A stretch of DNA of 64,000 nucleotides from Elymus sibiricus (taxonomy: Eukaryota; Streptophyta; Magnoliopsida; Poales; Poaceae), in contig CM077675.1 of NCBI GenBank assembly GCA_039707655.1, forward strand, positions 420,007,162 through 420,071,161, written 5' to 3'. Each line of letters starts with the position of its first letter. Within the stretch, counting starts at the first letter, position 1. Positions 11,297-23,830 of this stretch are shown in pieces. Made by a program: the position numbers and the translations under genes. A model generated the notes under the pieces. It saw only the letters and a list, made by a program, of their open reading frames with translations. It was not told the origin of the DNA and ran no database searches.

Positions 11297-12660
11297 CACG
11301 GATTTATTACCATAGCAAATTGAACAATCGAATGTTTTCATTCGCCAGGATACCCCCTCCCCCCGGTGCCAACCCAAGCAGCCCGACCAGGCCTGCTAAA
11401 TGGGTCTCCCCAAGTAATGCGAAAAACAAAACAAAAACGTAAAACGCCCAATTTCCCCCTGCCTAGTATCAAGACTTGAAACTGGACTTTCAACATGATT
11501 ATAAATACAAAAAAAGGGAAATTGCCATAATATGTATAATAAATTGTCATGTAGTTGGAAAAATGGATCCATGTCAGTTATAAAACTAAACAATGCCATA
11601 ATCGAAAACACATAGAAAGAAACTTGGCAAAAAAAATATGTTCCAACATAAAGTTGCTATTGTTTCACATAAAAAGAAGATAGAAAAAAAAGAATTGAAA
11701 ATAAACATTTTTAAAGAGTCTAATGGAAGTTCATTTTGCAATGTGACGTTCACGAAAAATGTCATGCTATACTAAAAAATTGCCATACTCAATTCAACCA
11801 CATTTTGACATGTTTTAGAGAAAAATTCCAAAATAATTTATAAGAACAATAATTTATGATGGTGTATGCAATAAAAAATCCTTGATGTGTAAAAAACTAA
11901 TATGGAAAATTTATTATTTGTTGGACTATGGAAAATTTATTTAACGGTCACTTAAGTAAATTTGCAATGGTTTGGAAAGTAAATTTTCCATGGACCGAAG
12001 GTAAATTTTCCATTGTCCGGTAAGTAAATTTGCCATGGTTTGAAAAGGTAAAATTGCCATGGGCCGTTAAGTAAATTTTCCATAGTCCAACAAGTAACAA
12101 ATCCTTTATGTGTACAAAACTAATATGGATTTTTTTTCTATTTGGAAAAATATGGAAAATTTTATGAATTTGCCATGGACACTTGGAATCTTGTTTTCTG
12201 AAGAAAAAAAGTCAACTTTTTGAAAAAAAAATGTAAATTTGCCATGGTGGATGAAGAAAAGAATTTGTCATTGTCCAAAAAAAAAGAAATTTGACATGAT
12301 CCATAAAGTGAAATTCCATGTTCCAGGAAGTGATTTGTCCATGGTCTTGAAAAACCATGGCAAATACGTTGTGTACATTATGGAAAATGTGGATTTAGAA
12401 GAAAGCAAATACTTGTATATAGTTAACTATGCATATCAGGCAAATGTACTATCCCCCCACCCCCTGGTATGAAGAAGGAAATGTTGTATTGGCTAGGTTC
12501 GATAAAAACAAACAATAATGGCAAAAAAACCTAAATTACAATGTATCTATAAAAAGTGAGTTTGCAATTGTCCATATATAGAAGATGTAAATTTACCATG
12601 GTTTAAAATAGTTTGCTTTTCCACCAAGTACCTAAGATGCTGGGGAGTCTCATTTGCAAG
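11297..12660. repeat. AT-rich TTGCCATG-array repeat, copy 2
   Basis: Shorter copy of the 6218-9060 repeat in the same orientation. The segment with ACACATAGAAAGAAACTTGG (11608) matches 6920, and the segment with TTCCATGTTCC (about 12310) matches 8370. The central array is reduced and lacks the GATTAA-rich insert. Confidence 0.6.
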
Positions 12661-15068
12661 AGGTAGCCCTTAACTAGTTATTTCGATATTTCGCTCAACG
12701 CAAGATGGACGCAGATCTCACTTGAAGAATTTTCTTCGCGCTATAGTACTTGGCCAGCCGATATTGGTGCATTCATCGCTCGCTCGCTATTGCTTCACTG
12801 GTACGCCATTCGCTTCAATATTATTTTTTTGTCTTTCCTTGTTATATTTCTGTTTTCCTTGTTTCTTTCTCGGTATTTTTCATTTATCTCGATTCTCTTT
12901 TTGCTTGTTTGTCAATTTATATTTATTTTTCTTTTTTAACATATGCCCACAATATATATTTTCCAGTGTAGACGTGAAACATTTTTTATACACGAGTTGA
13001 TCAGATACACAATGTACATTACTTTCAATGCATGTCTGAACACTTGGTCAAAAATGTTTATTAATACATGTTGAAACATTTTTTCCAATGGTAAAAAAAA
13101 CTATGATGAAATTCTTACATTTGTACAAACATTTTTATAAATGTTACATACATTTCGTTAAAAGCGGGAACATTTCTTCAAAATGGCACGCATGTTTTTT
13201 TAATGGGACGAGACATGTTTTTCATACTACGCACAACCTTTTTTTACATTGTATACACAAGTTTTGAAAAATTTCGCATAGATTATCTTGAAACTTAGAC
13301 ACAATTTTTCCTTGGCACAGACGTATTTCTAAAGCTATGATTTTCTTCATTAATTTTGTTAATATTTTTCATATTAAGAAAATATTTTAAAAATGCATCG
13401 TTTCAATTTTTAAGTAAATTTAAGTTTTTTAAAGATATTTATTCAAATTATGTACAAAAAAAAAACCAAACTAACGTGACGTCAGCCCAACGGGCCACGT
13501 CCCTACTAGGCCGGTCACCACGGGCTCGTTGTATCGTGCTCGCAGGCATGCCAGCCATCTGCCTCGCTACAAGCGAGACATAGATGGGCTCTAGAAAATC
13601 ACCCTATTTGTTGCTTAATAGGCAGCAGTTCTACGCTAGAAGGTGTTTCCGCCGGTTTAATACTGCTAATTTTCATTTAATTTGCTTCCCTTTATTTTTA
13701 TTTTTATTTTCTTATTTCTTCATTTCCTAGTTTACGTTATTTCAATAAGGTTCCATTTTTACAAATTTTTAAAATCTTTTTAACCATTTTATCCTTTTCG
13801 ATTTTCCTAGTTTATGAATATTTTGAAAGGCATGAATCATAGGGAAATGCATGTCATATTTTAAAAGTGCACTATTTTAATTTTAAAATATATTGAATTG
13901 TTTTTGAACAAAAATTGTAACTTCATATTTTAAAATTCATGAGATATTGCCGTTTCCTGAATATTTTGTTACGTTCGCTAAGTATTTACAAATTCATAAA
14001 ATATTTATAAAAAATGAGAAAATTTAAGAATAATTATGAATGCTTTTATAAATTAGTAACACTCTTTAATATTTATTGAACATTTTTTCAAAATTCACAA
14101 ACAATTGTTGAAATTCATAAAAAAACTATTTCATACAAAAAACGTGAACATTGAGGGGAGTATTTCACATGGAATTGAAAATAAAATAAAAACCACTGGA
14201 AAACATGTAAATAAAGTTTTTTTAGAAAATGAAAAAACAACAACAGGAAAATTGGTAATATGGTTAGGCCCAAAATCGCACGGGCGTATCAAACTTTTCG
14301 TGTTTTGCCTCTTAAGCGGAGGAGAATAAGAGGATAAGATCGTGAACAGAACAAGGTGTAGGATTTGTGAAACAACGATAGTTGATGAAGATTTTCTTGA
14401 ATCCCTATCATAAGTATGACATGTCAGGTTTGAGAGGGGATGGACTGATCTGCGAGTTTTATCGGCGTCTTTGTAAGCTTTTGCGAATAAAATTTCTCTC
14501 TTTATTGTGGCAGTGCTATGGAGCAAGGGAGGTTTGTGTCCTCGCGGCCCTCTTTGCTCGGATTTGATGAGTTTATGTTATTGAGTCCTGTCGTTTTGGT
14601 TGGTTTGACTCTTTGTGGAGCTGAAATTTTCTTTGACGTTTGTGGTTAAGATTTTGCAATTCGATGGCCTGTATTTCTAGGGGATCATTCTCAGCCCAAA
14701 ACATTCATCAATTTCAGCTTCCCGTCTATTTCAATGGGCGGCTCAGTGGAATTTCAAAAATCTTTATTGGTAATAAAGTTCGTCCCGATGAATGGAAGGC
14801 TATGTCTGTACCCCAGTCCAATTACAATCTCTTTACTAAAGTCTTGGAAGTATTGCGTTTTGCAAAGATTGATGCCACGAAGAGGCTTGCAATATTTGCT
14901 GTAATTCTTAATTGTTAGAGTTGCTGTTGTAATTTTCTGAATCTTGAAGTCAAAGAATTGCACCTATAAATGTTACGAGTATGAATAAAGTTAAATCCGT
15001 TTCTAAAACAAGCTTCTGCATGCTCACATACCCAACCAGCTCTTTTCCAAATCAAGATTGGTAGTACC
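12661..15068. other. No gene seen; AT-rich, transposon-like DNA
   Basis: Very AT-rich with many TTTTTA/AATTTT runs and weak internal repetition of ATTCATAAAATATTT-type motifs (13680-14130). This is typical of decayed LTR-retrotransposon DNA, but no domain, LTR pair or TSD can be assigned. A short GC-rich island at 13470-13600 (GGGCCACGTCCCTACTAGG) lies inside. 14480-15040 has a 3'-UTR-like look with AATAAAGTTAAAT near 14983, so a retroposon or gene tail is possible. Confidence 0.4.
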
Positions 15069-16513
15069 GGGTTGCCGGCACACGGCTTGGGGAAATCTTG
15101 ATGTGTCCCGTGTGCTAGCCCTGCCCCTCTATTTATATGTTGAGCCCTGGGGTCTAAACTTGGAGAGAAAGCCTCCACAAGGTCGTTTTGCCCGCACAAG
15201 GTCGGTTTGGCCCGCACGGAAAGAGTCCCACTCGGATTCCAGCAGTGCCGCGTACAAGCGGTAGTACCGCTCACGAGCGGTAGTACCGCTTGAGCGGTAG
15301 TACCGCTTCACACAAGCGGTAGTACCGCTTACGCGGTAGTACTGCCTTACAAGCGGTAGTACCGCTTAAGGCAGCAGCAAAACTTCCTTTTACACTTTCT
15401 AATACCTCGTGGGCTTTACCCCTTTGGCCCATATAAAGTGTTGCTGCACCCGAACACTTCGGTAAACATCCGGAACCCCTTCCGGTGAATTCCGGAACCC
15501 TTCCGGAGATCAAAACACTATTATCACATATATCAAACTTTACCTCCGGACTATTCCGGAGATCCTCATCATGTCCGGGATTTTATCCGGGACTCCGAAC
15601 AACCTTCGGTCACCAACACAATAACTCAACTATACTAATCGTCACCAAACGTTAAGTGTGTAGACCCTGCGGGTTCGAGAACTATGTAGACATGACCGAG
15701 ACACCTCTACGGCCAATAACCAATAGCGGGACCTGGATGCCCATATTGGTTCCTACATATTCTACGAAGATCTTCATCGGTTGAACCTCTATGTCAAGGA
15801 TTCAGTTAATCCCGTATACTGTTCCCTTTGTTCTTCGGTATGTTACTAGCCCGAGATTCGATCGTCGGTATCTCTATACCTAGTTCAATCTCGTTACCGG
15901 CAAGTCTCTTTACTCGTTCCGTAATACAAGATCCTGTGGCTAACTCTTTAGTCACTTTGCTTGCAAGGCTCATTGTGATGTTGTATTACCGAGTGGGCCC
16001 TGAGATACGTCTCTGTCACACGGAGTAACAAATCCCAGTCTTGATCCATGCCAACCCAACAGACACCCTCGGAGATACCTGTAGAGCACCTTTATAGTCA
16101 CCCAGTTACGTTGTGGCGTTTGATACACACAAGGTATTCCTCCGGTGTCAGTGAGTTGCATGATCTCATGGTCATAGGAACAGATACTTGACATGAAGAA
16201 AACAATAGCAATAAACTGACACGATCATATGCTATGTTCGTAGTTTGGGTCTTGTCCATCACATCATTCTCCTAATGATGTGATCCCGTTATCAAATGAC
16301 ATCTCATGTCCATGGCTAGGAAACCTTCACCATCTTTTGATCAACGAGCTAGTTAACTAGAGGCATACTAGGGACACAGTGTTGTCTATGTACCCACACA
16401 TGTATTTGAGTTTCCAATCAATACAATTATAGCATGGATAATAAACGATTATCACGAACAAGGAAATATGATAATAACTAAATTATTATTGCCTCTAGGG
16501 CATATTTCCAACA
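15069..16513 (-). repeat. 3' LTR of decayed Copia element, truncated
   Basis: Matches 21988-23392 of the full LTR. The first about 440 bases in plus-strand order (21545-21987 in the intact copy) are missing, so the match starts abruptly at GGGTTGCCGGCACACGG. It holds five units of AGCGGTAGTACCGCT between 15250 and 15366. Confidence 0.9.
15250..15366. repeat. Quasi-palindromic AGCGGTAGTACCGCT array in LTR
   Basis: The 15-mer AGCGGTAGTACCGCT is its own reverse complement except at the centre base. It occurs five times here plus a variant GCGGTAGTACTGCC. The corresponding array in the other LTR (22170-22246) has three units plus the variant. Confidence 0.85.
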
Positions 16514-16559
16514 GTCTCCCACTTGCACTAAAGTCAATAATCTAGTTCACATCATCATG

Positions 16560-19500
16560 TGATTTACATTGTTCTAACACCCAATGAGTTCTGGGGTTCG
16601 ATCATGCTTTGCATGTGAGAGAGGTCTTTAGTCAACGGGTCTGCGACATTCAGATCCGTGTGTACTTTGCAAATCTCTATGTCATACTGTAGACACTGCT
16701 ACCACACTCCACTTGGAGCTATTCCAAATGGCTGCTCCACTATATGTATCCTGACTGCTACTCAGAGTCGTCCGGATAGGTGTCAAAGCTTGCATCGACG
16801 TAACCCTTTACGACGAACTCTTTATCACCTCCATAATCGAGAAATATTTCCTTAGTCCTCTAGTTACTAAGGATAATCTTGACCGCTGTCCAGTAATCCA
16901 CTCCTGGATCACTCTTGTACCCCTTGATAGAATCATGGCAAGGCACACATCAGGTGCGGTACACAGCATGGCATACTATACAGAGCCTATGGATAAGGCA
17001 TAGGGGACGACCTTCGTCCTTTCTCTTTCTTCTGCCGTGGTCGAGCTTTGAGTCTCACTCAACTCCACACCTTACAAATCAGGCAAGAACTCTTTCTTTG
17101 ACTGATCCATTTTGAACTCTTTCAAAATCTTGTCAAGGTATGTACTCATTGAAAGTTTTATCAGACGTCTTGATCTATCTATAGATCTTGATGCCCAATA
17201 TTTAAGTAGCTTCATTCCAGGTCTTCCTTTGAAAAAACTCCTTTCAAACGACCCTTTATGCTTTCCAGAAATTCTACATCATTTCCGATCAATCAATATG
17301 TCAACCACATATACTTATCAGAAATTCTATAGTGCTCCCACTCACTTTATTGTAAATACAAGTTTCTCATAAACTTTGTATAGACACAAAAACTTTGATC
17401 ACCTCATCAAAGTGTATATTCCAACTCCGAGATGCTTGCTCCAGTCCATAGAAGGATCGCTGGAGTTTGCATACATTTTAGCATCCTTAGGACTGACAAA
17501 ACCTTCCGGTTGTATCACATACAACCTTTCCTCACGGATACCATTAAGGAAACGATGTTTTGACATCCATCTGCCAGATTTCATAATCGAAAAATGCAGC
17601 AACTGCTAACATAATTCCAACAGACTTTAGCATCGCTAAGGGTGAGAAAATCTCATCGTAGTCAACTCCTTGAACTTGTGAAAAACCCTTTGCCACAAGT
17701 CGAGCTTTATAGACGGTGACATTACCGTCCGTGTCCGTTTTTCCTTTTAAAGATCCATTTGTTCTGAATGGCCTTTCGCCCTTCAGGTAATACTTCCAAA
17801 GCCCATACTTTGTTTTCTTACATGGATCCCATCTCGGATTTCATGGTCTTAACCATTTCTCGGAATCCGGGCCCATCATCGCTTCTCCATAGCTCGTAGG
17901 TTCGGCGTTGTCCAACAACATGACCTCTAAGACAGGGTTGCCGTACCACTCAGGAGCAGTACGCATCCTTGTCGACCTACGAGGTTCGATAGTAACTTGA
18001 TCCAAAGCTTCATGATCATCATCATTAACTTCCTCTTCAACTGATGTAGGCTCTACAGAAACATCTTTCTGCGCTGCGCTACTCTCAGGTTGAAGTAAAG
18101 GTTCAACAACCTCATCAAGTACTATCTTCCTCCCACTCAATCTTTCGAAAGAAACTCTTTCTCGAGAAAGGACCCGTTTTAGCAACAAACACTTTGTGCT
18201 TGGATCAGAGATAGAAGGTTTACCCAACTGTTACGTTAGGGTATTCTATGAAGATGCATTTGTCCGCTTTGGGTTCGATCTCATTAGGTGAAAACCCTTT
18301 TTCACATAAGTGTCGCAGCCCCAAACATTAAGAAATGACAGCTTTAGGTTTCCGCCAAACCAAAATTCATACGGTATCATCTCAACGGACTTATGGTGCC
18401 CCTTTTAAAGTGAATGTGGTTGTCTCTAATGCATAGCCCTAAAACGATAGTGGTAAATCGATAAGAGACATCATAGTTCGCACCATATCCAATAGAGCAT
18501 GACTACAACGTTCAGACACACCATTACACTATGGTGTTCCAGGTGGCGTGAGTTGTGAAACAACTTCCACATTGTCTTAAGTTGTATCCCAAACTCGTAA
18601 CTCAGATATTCACCTCCACGATCATATCGTAGATATTTTATCTTCTTGTCACGATGATCTCAAACTTCACTCTGAATTTGCTTGAACTTTTCAAACGATT
18701 CAGACTTGTGTTTCATTAAGTAAATATACCCTATATCTACTCAAATCATTAGTGAAGGTAAGAAAATAACGATATCCACCGCCCGCTACAACATTCATTG
18801 GACCGAACACATCAACATGTATCATTTCCAATAAGTCAATTGCCCGCTCCATCATACCGGAAAACGGGATCTTAGTCATCTTGCCCATGAGGCATGGTCC
18901 GCATGTCTCAACCGATTCGAAATCGAATGAGTCCAAAGATCCATCAGCATGGAGTTTCTTCATGCGTTTTACACCAATATGACATTTAGCGGCAGTGCCA
19001 CAAGTATGTGGTACTATCATTATTAACTTTGTATCTTTTGGCATCAATATTATGAACATGTGTATCACTACGATCAAGATTCAATAAACCACTCTTATTG
19101 GGTGCATGACCATTGAAGGTATTATTCATGTAAACAGAATAACCATTATTCTCTAACTTAAATGAATAACCGTTTTGCAATAAACATGATCTAATCACGT
19201 TCATGCTTAACGCAAACACCAAATAACATTTATTTAGGTTCATCACTAATCCCAAAGGTAGAGAGAGCGCGCGATGGTGATCACATCAACCTTGGAAACA
19301 TTTCCAACACTCATCGTCACCTCGCCCTTAGCTAGCCTCCGTTTCTTCCGTAGCTTTTATTTCGAGTTACTAACATTTAGCAACCGAACCGGTATCTAAT
19401 ACCCAGGTGCTACTAGGAGTACTAGTAAGGTACACATCAATAACACGTATATCAAATATACTTCTGTCGACGTTGCCAACCTACTTATCTACCAAGTATC

Positions 19501-20330
19501 TAGGTTTGTTCCACTTCAGCGACCGTTCTCCTCATAATAGAAGCACTTAGTCTCGGGTTTGGGTTCAACCTTGGGTTTCTTCACTGGAGCAGCAACTGAC
19601 TTGCCATCCATGAAGTTTTCCTCCTTACCCTTGCCCTTCTCGAAACTAGTGGTTTCACTAACCATCAACATTTGATGCTCCTTTTTGATTTCTACCTTCG
19701 CAGTGTCAAACATTGCGAACAGCTCAGGGATCATTATTTCCATCTCTGGCCTTTTATAGTTCATCACGAAGCTCTAGTAGCTTAGTGACAGTGACTTGGA
19801 GAACTATATCAATCACTATCTTATCTGGAAGATCAACTCCCACTCGATTCAAGCGATTGTAGCACCCAGACAATCTGAGCACATGCTCAACGATTGAGCT
19901 ATTCTCCATCATCTTGTAGGCAAAGAATCTTGTTGGAGGTCTCATACCTCTCAACACGGGCACGAGTCTGAGATCCCAATTTCAGCTCTTAGAACATCTC
20001 ATATGTTCCGTGACGTTCAAAACGTTTTGGAGCCTCAATTCTAAGCCGTAATGCATGACGCACTGAACTATTAAGTAGTCATCGGAACGTGCCTGTCAGA
20101 TGTTCACAACATCTACAGGCGATGCTAGAGGGGGTGGCACACCGAGCGGTGCATTAAGGACATAAGCCTTCTGTGCAGCATTGAGGACAATCCTCAGATC
20201 ACGGATCCAGTCCGCATTATTGCTACCATCATCTTTCAAATCTATTTCTCTAGGAACATATAAAAATTCAAGGGAGCTACAGCGCGATCTAGTAATCTAC
20301 AACATAATTTGCAAAGACACTTTGACTATG
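16560..20330 (-). pseudogene. Copia gag-pol polyprotein, degenerate
   Basis: Collinear with the intact polyprotein at 41030-45013 but broken by many stops and frameshifts. Recognisable pieces, from N to C terminus, are: gag start near 20330; gag tail at 19516-19963 with a zinc knuckle reduced to CFYYEENG (second cysteine lost); the integrase zinc-binding and core start at 18700-19255 (LWHCR, CGPCLMGKMT, FTNDLSRY); a linker with EPRRSTRMR near 17990; the reverse-transcriptase region at 17399-17602 (FLNG, VIQPEGFV); and the RNase H end to about 16560. The element cannot encode its own proteins. Confidence 0.85.
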
Positions 20331-21525
20331 TTCATGATAATGAGTTTAGTTAATCATATTACTTAAAACTCCCACTCAAATTGACATCCCTCCGGTCATT
20401 CGAGTGTCACATGATCCAAATCCACCAACTCAAGTCCGATCATCACGTGAGTTGAGGTGATTTCAATGGTGAACATCTTCATGTTGATCATATCTACTAT
20501 ATGACTCATGTTCGACCTTTCGGTCTCTTTTGTTCCGAGGCCATGTCTGTACATGCTAGGCTCGTCAAGTTTAACCCGAGTGTTCCGCATGTGCAACACT
20601 GGCTTGCACCCGTTGTATGTGAACGTAGAGTCTATCACACCCGATCATCACGTGGTGTCTCGAAACGACGAACTTTCGCAACGGTGCACACTCGGGGAGA
20701 ACACAATTTATCTTGAAATTTAAGTGAGGATCACCTTATAATGCTACCGTCGTCCTAAGCAAAATAAGATGCATAAAAGGATTAACATCACATGCAAATC
20801 ATAAGTGACATGATATGGCCATGAACTCATGCTTTTGATGTCCATCTCCAAAGCACCGGCATGATCTCCATCGTTACCGGCATGACACCATGATCTCCAT
20901 CATCTTGATCTCCATCAACGTGTCGCCATGAGGTTGTCGCGCCGACTGTTGCTTCCACGACTATAGCTAACTCATAGCGATAAAGTAAAGCAAAAACGGC
21001 GAAAATAATTAAAGACAACTCTATGGCTCCTGCCAGTTGCCGTACTCATCGACATGCAAGTCGTGATATTCTATACAATACATGATCATCTCATACATCA
21101 CATATATCTCATCATGTAATTGGCCATATCACATCACAACATACCCTGTAAAAACAAGTTAGACGTCCTCTAATTGTTGTTGCAAGTTTTACGTGGCTGC
21201 TACGGGTATCTAGCAAGAACAATTCTTACCTACGCAAAAACCACAACGGTGATACAAAAATTGCTATTCAACCTTCTCAAGGACCGCCTTTGTCAAATCC
21301 GATCCGACTAAAGTGGGAGAAACAGACACCCGCTAGCCATCTTTATGCAACGAAGTTACATGTCAGTTGAAGGAACCGGTCTCTCGTAAGCGTACGAGTA
21401 ATGTTGGTCTAAGCCGCTTCATCCCACAATACCGCCGAAACAAGAAAAGACCAAGGGAGGAAGCAATCTGAATATCAACGCCCACAAACTCCTTTGTGTT
21501 CTACTCGAGATCTCATCTACACATA
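20331..21525 (-). other. Leader between primer site and gag of decayed Copia
   Basis: Untranslated leader of the Copia element (minus sense), with no frames of note. Its position and length resemble those of the leader 45014-46383 in the younger element. Confidence 0.6.
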
Positions 21526-21543
21526 AACCTGGCTCTGATACCA
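21526..21543 (-). promoter_or_regulatory. Primer binding site (initiator Met tRNA)
   Basis: The minus strand reads TGGTATCAGAGCCAGGTT, one base inside the 5' LTR end. This is complementary to the 3' end of plant initiator methionyl tRNA, the primer known for BARE-type Copia elements. Confidence 0.9.
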
Positions 21544-21544
21544 C

Positions 21545-23392
21545 TGTTGGGGAACGTCGCATGGGAAACAAAAAATTTCCTACGCACACGCAAGATCTAT
21601 CCATGGTGATGAGCATCTACGAGAGGGAGAGTGAATCTACATACCCTTGTAGATCGCTAAGCGGAAGCGTTAAGAAACGCGGTTGATGTAGTCGAACATC
21701 TTCGCGATCCAAATCATCGAGCGTCCCGCGATCTCATCACGATCCGTCTCGCGATCCAATCACGATCACGGTCCTTCCGATCTAGCGCCGAACGGACGGC
21801 ACCTCCGCGTTCAACACACGTACAGCTTGATGACGCCTTCACCTCCTCGATCCAGCGAGCGATGGTGAAGTAGTAGATGAGTTCCGGCAGCACGACGGCG
21901 TGGTGACGGTGGTGGTGAAGAACAATCTCCGGAAGGCTTCGCCAAGCACTACGGAAACTATGACGGAGGATGAACTAGAGGGACAGGGTTGCCGGCACAC
22001 GGCTTGGGGAAATCTTGATGTGTCCCATGTGCTAGCCCTGCCCCTCTATTTATATGTTGAGCCCTGGGGTCTAAACTTGGAGAGAAAGCCTCCACAAGGT
22101 CAGTTTTGCCCGCACAAGGTCGGTTTGGCCCGCACGGAAAGAGTCCCACTCGGATTCCAGCAGTACCGCGTACAAGTGGTAGTACCGCTCACTAGCGGTA
22201 GTACCGCTTACGCGGTAGTACTGCCTTACAAGCGGTAGTACCGCTTAAGGCAGCAACAAAACTTCCTTTTGCACTTTCCAATACCTCGTGGGCTTTACCC
22301 CTTCGGCCCATATAAAGTGTTGCTGCACCCGAACACTTCGGTAAACATCCGGAACCCCTTCCGGTGAATTCCGGAACCCTTCCGGAGATCAAAACACTAT
22401 TATCACATATATCAAACTTTACCTCCGGACTATTCCGGAGATCCTCGTCATGTCCGGGATTTTATCCGGGACTCCGAACAACCTTCGGTCACCAACACAA
22501 TAACTCAACTATACTAATCGTCACCAAACGTTAAGTGTGTAGACCCTGCGAGTTTGAGAACTATGTAGACATGACCGAGACACCTCTACGGCCAATAACC
22601 AATAGCGGGACCTGGATGCCCATATTGGTTCCTACATATTCTACGAAGATCTTCATCGGTTAAACCTCTATGTGAAGGATTCAGTTAATCCCGTATACTG
22701 TTCCCTTTGTTCTTTGGTATGTTACTAGCCCGAGATTCGATCGTCGGTATCTCTATACCTAGTTCAATCTCGTTACCGGCAAGTCTCTTTACTCGTTCCG
22801 TAATACAAGATCCTGTGGCTAACTCTTTAGTCACTTTGCTTGCAAGGCTCATTGTGATGTTGTATTATCGAGTGGGCCCTGAGATACCTCTCCGTCACAC
22901 GGAGTAACAAATCACAGTCTTGATCCATGACAACCCAACAGACACCCTCGGAGATACCTGTAGAGCACCTTTATAGTCACCCAGTTACGTTGTGACGTTT
23001 GATACACATAAGGTATTCCTCCGGTGTCAGTGAGTTGCATGATCTCATGGTCATAGGAACAGATACTTGACATGCAGAAAACAATAGTAATAAACTGACA
23101 CGATCATATGCTATGTTCGTAGTTTGGGTCTTATCCATCACATCATTCTCCTAATGATGTGATCCCGTTATCAAATGACATCTCATGTCCATGGCTAGGA
23201 AACCTTCACCATCTTTTGATCAACGAGCTAGTTAACTAGAGGCATACTAGGGACACAGTGTTGTCTATGTACTCACACATGTATTTGAATTTCCAATCAA
23301 TACAATTATAGCATGGATAATAAACGATTATCACGAACAAGGAAATATGATAATAACTAAATTATTATTGCCTCTAGGGCATATTTCCAACA
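21545..23392 (-). repeat. 5' LTR of decayed Copia element, full length
   Basis: 1848 bases, TGTTGG...CCAACA in plus order, with TG/CA ends. Contains the palindromic array at 22170-22246. Followed at 23393 by PIF/Harbinger DNA, so the element inserted into or beside that element. Confidence 0.9.
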
Positions 23393-23830
23393 GCGCAAGC
23401 CTAGGGTTTGTGCCGCCGCCGCAGATCTACCACTAGGCCTCCCGCACCGGGACGAAGGGGGCACCCCGCCGATGGATGTGTTGCTGGGTGGAGGAGGGAG
23501 GGGGTTGGAGAGCAAGGTGGCCGGAAAAAATGGGGACGCCAGTCTAGGGTTTGTGCACTTGCGGGCGACGGGTGGGGGAAGGGATAAAAAGGCAAGACTG
23601 TGCCGCCGACTGGCGGGCCAGAGGAAGGAGCACGCGGACGAGGCGTGTGTCCGCTTCGTGTCCACGCCGACGCAAATACCGCCCAAATTTGAGCCTAGAA
23701 TTAGTTGCGGGCGGACGAAAAACGGACGTGCGTCCGTTTGGGTCGGCGCGTTGGGCCAAGTTCTGTATCCGCGACGATCTAAACAGACACACGCGGACAA
23801 AATGAGTCGTCTGGTTGGAGTTGCTCCACG
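23393..23830 (-). mobile_element. PIF/Harbinger-like terminal fragment
   Basis: Read on the minus strand from 23830 it begins GAGCAACTCCAACCAGACG and continues through ACGGACGCACGTCCG and AAATTTGGGCGG, the usual start of Triticeae Harbinger elements. The same layout is seen at 52299-52560. The Copia LTR cuts it at 23392. A GC-rich leader and potential first exon follow, but there is no intact gene. Confidence 0.55.

Larger units (their letters stand above)
15069..23392 (-). mobile_element. Copia LTR retrotransposon, decayed (BARE/WIS/Angela-like)
   Basis: Minus-strand element. Its 5' LTR is at 21545-23392, the interior at 16514-21544, and the 3' LTR, cut at its distal end, at 15069-16513. 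In element sense the LTR begins TGTTGGAAATATGCCCTAG and ends near CGTTCCCCAACA. The interior starts with a perfect initiator-Met-tRNA primer site and finishes with the purine tract AAGTGGGAGAC. The two LTRs show scattered substitutions and a different number of palindromic units. The coding region is broken. Because the 3' LTR end is lost, the TSD cannot be tested. Confidence 0.9.
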
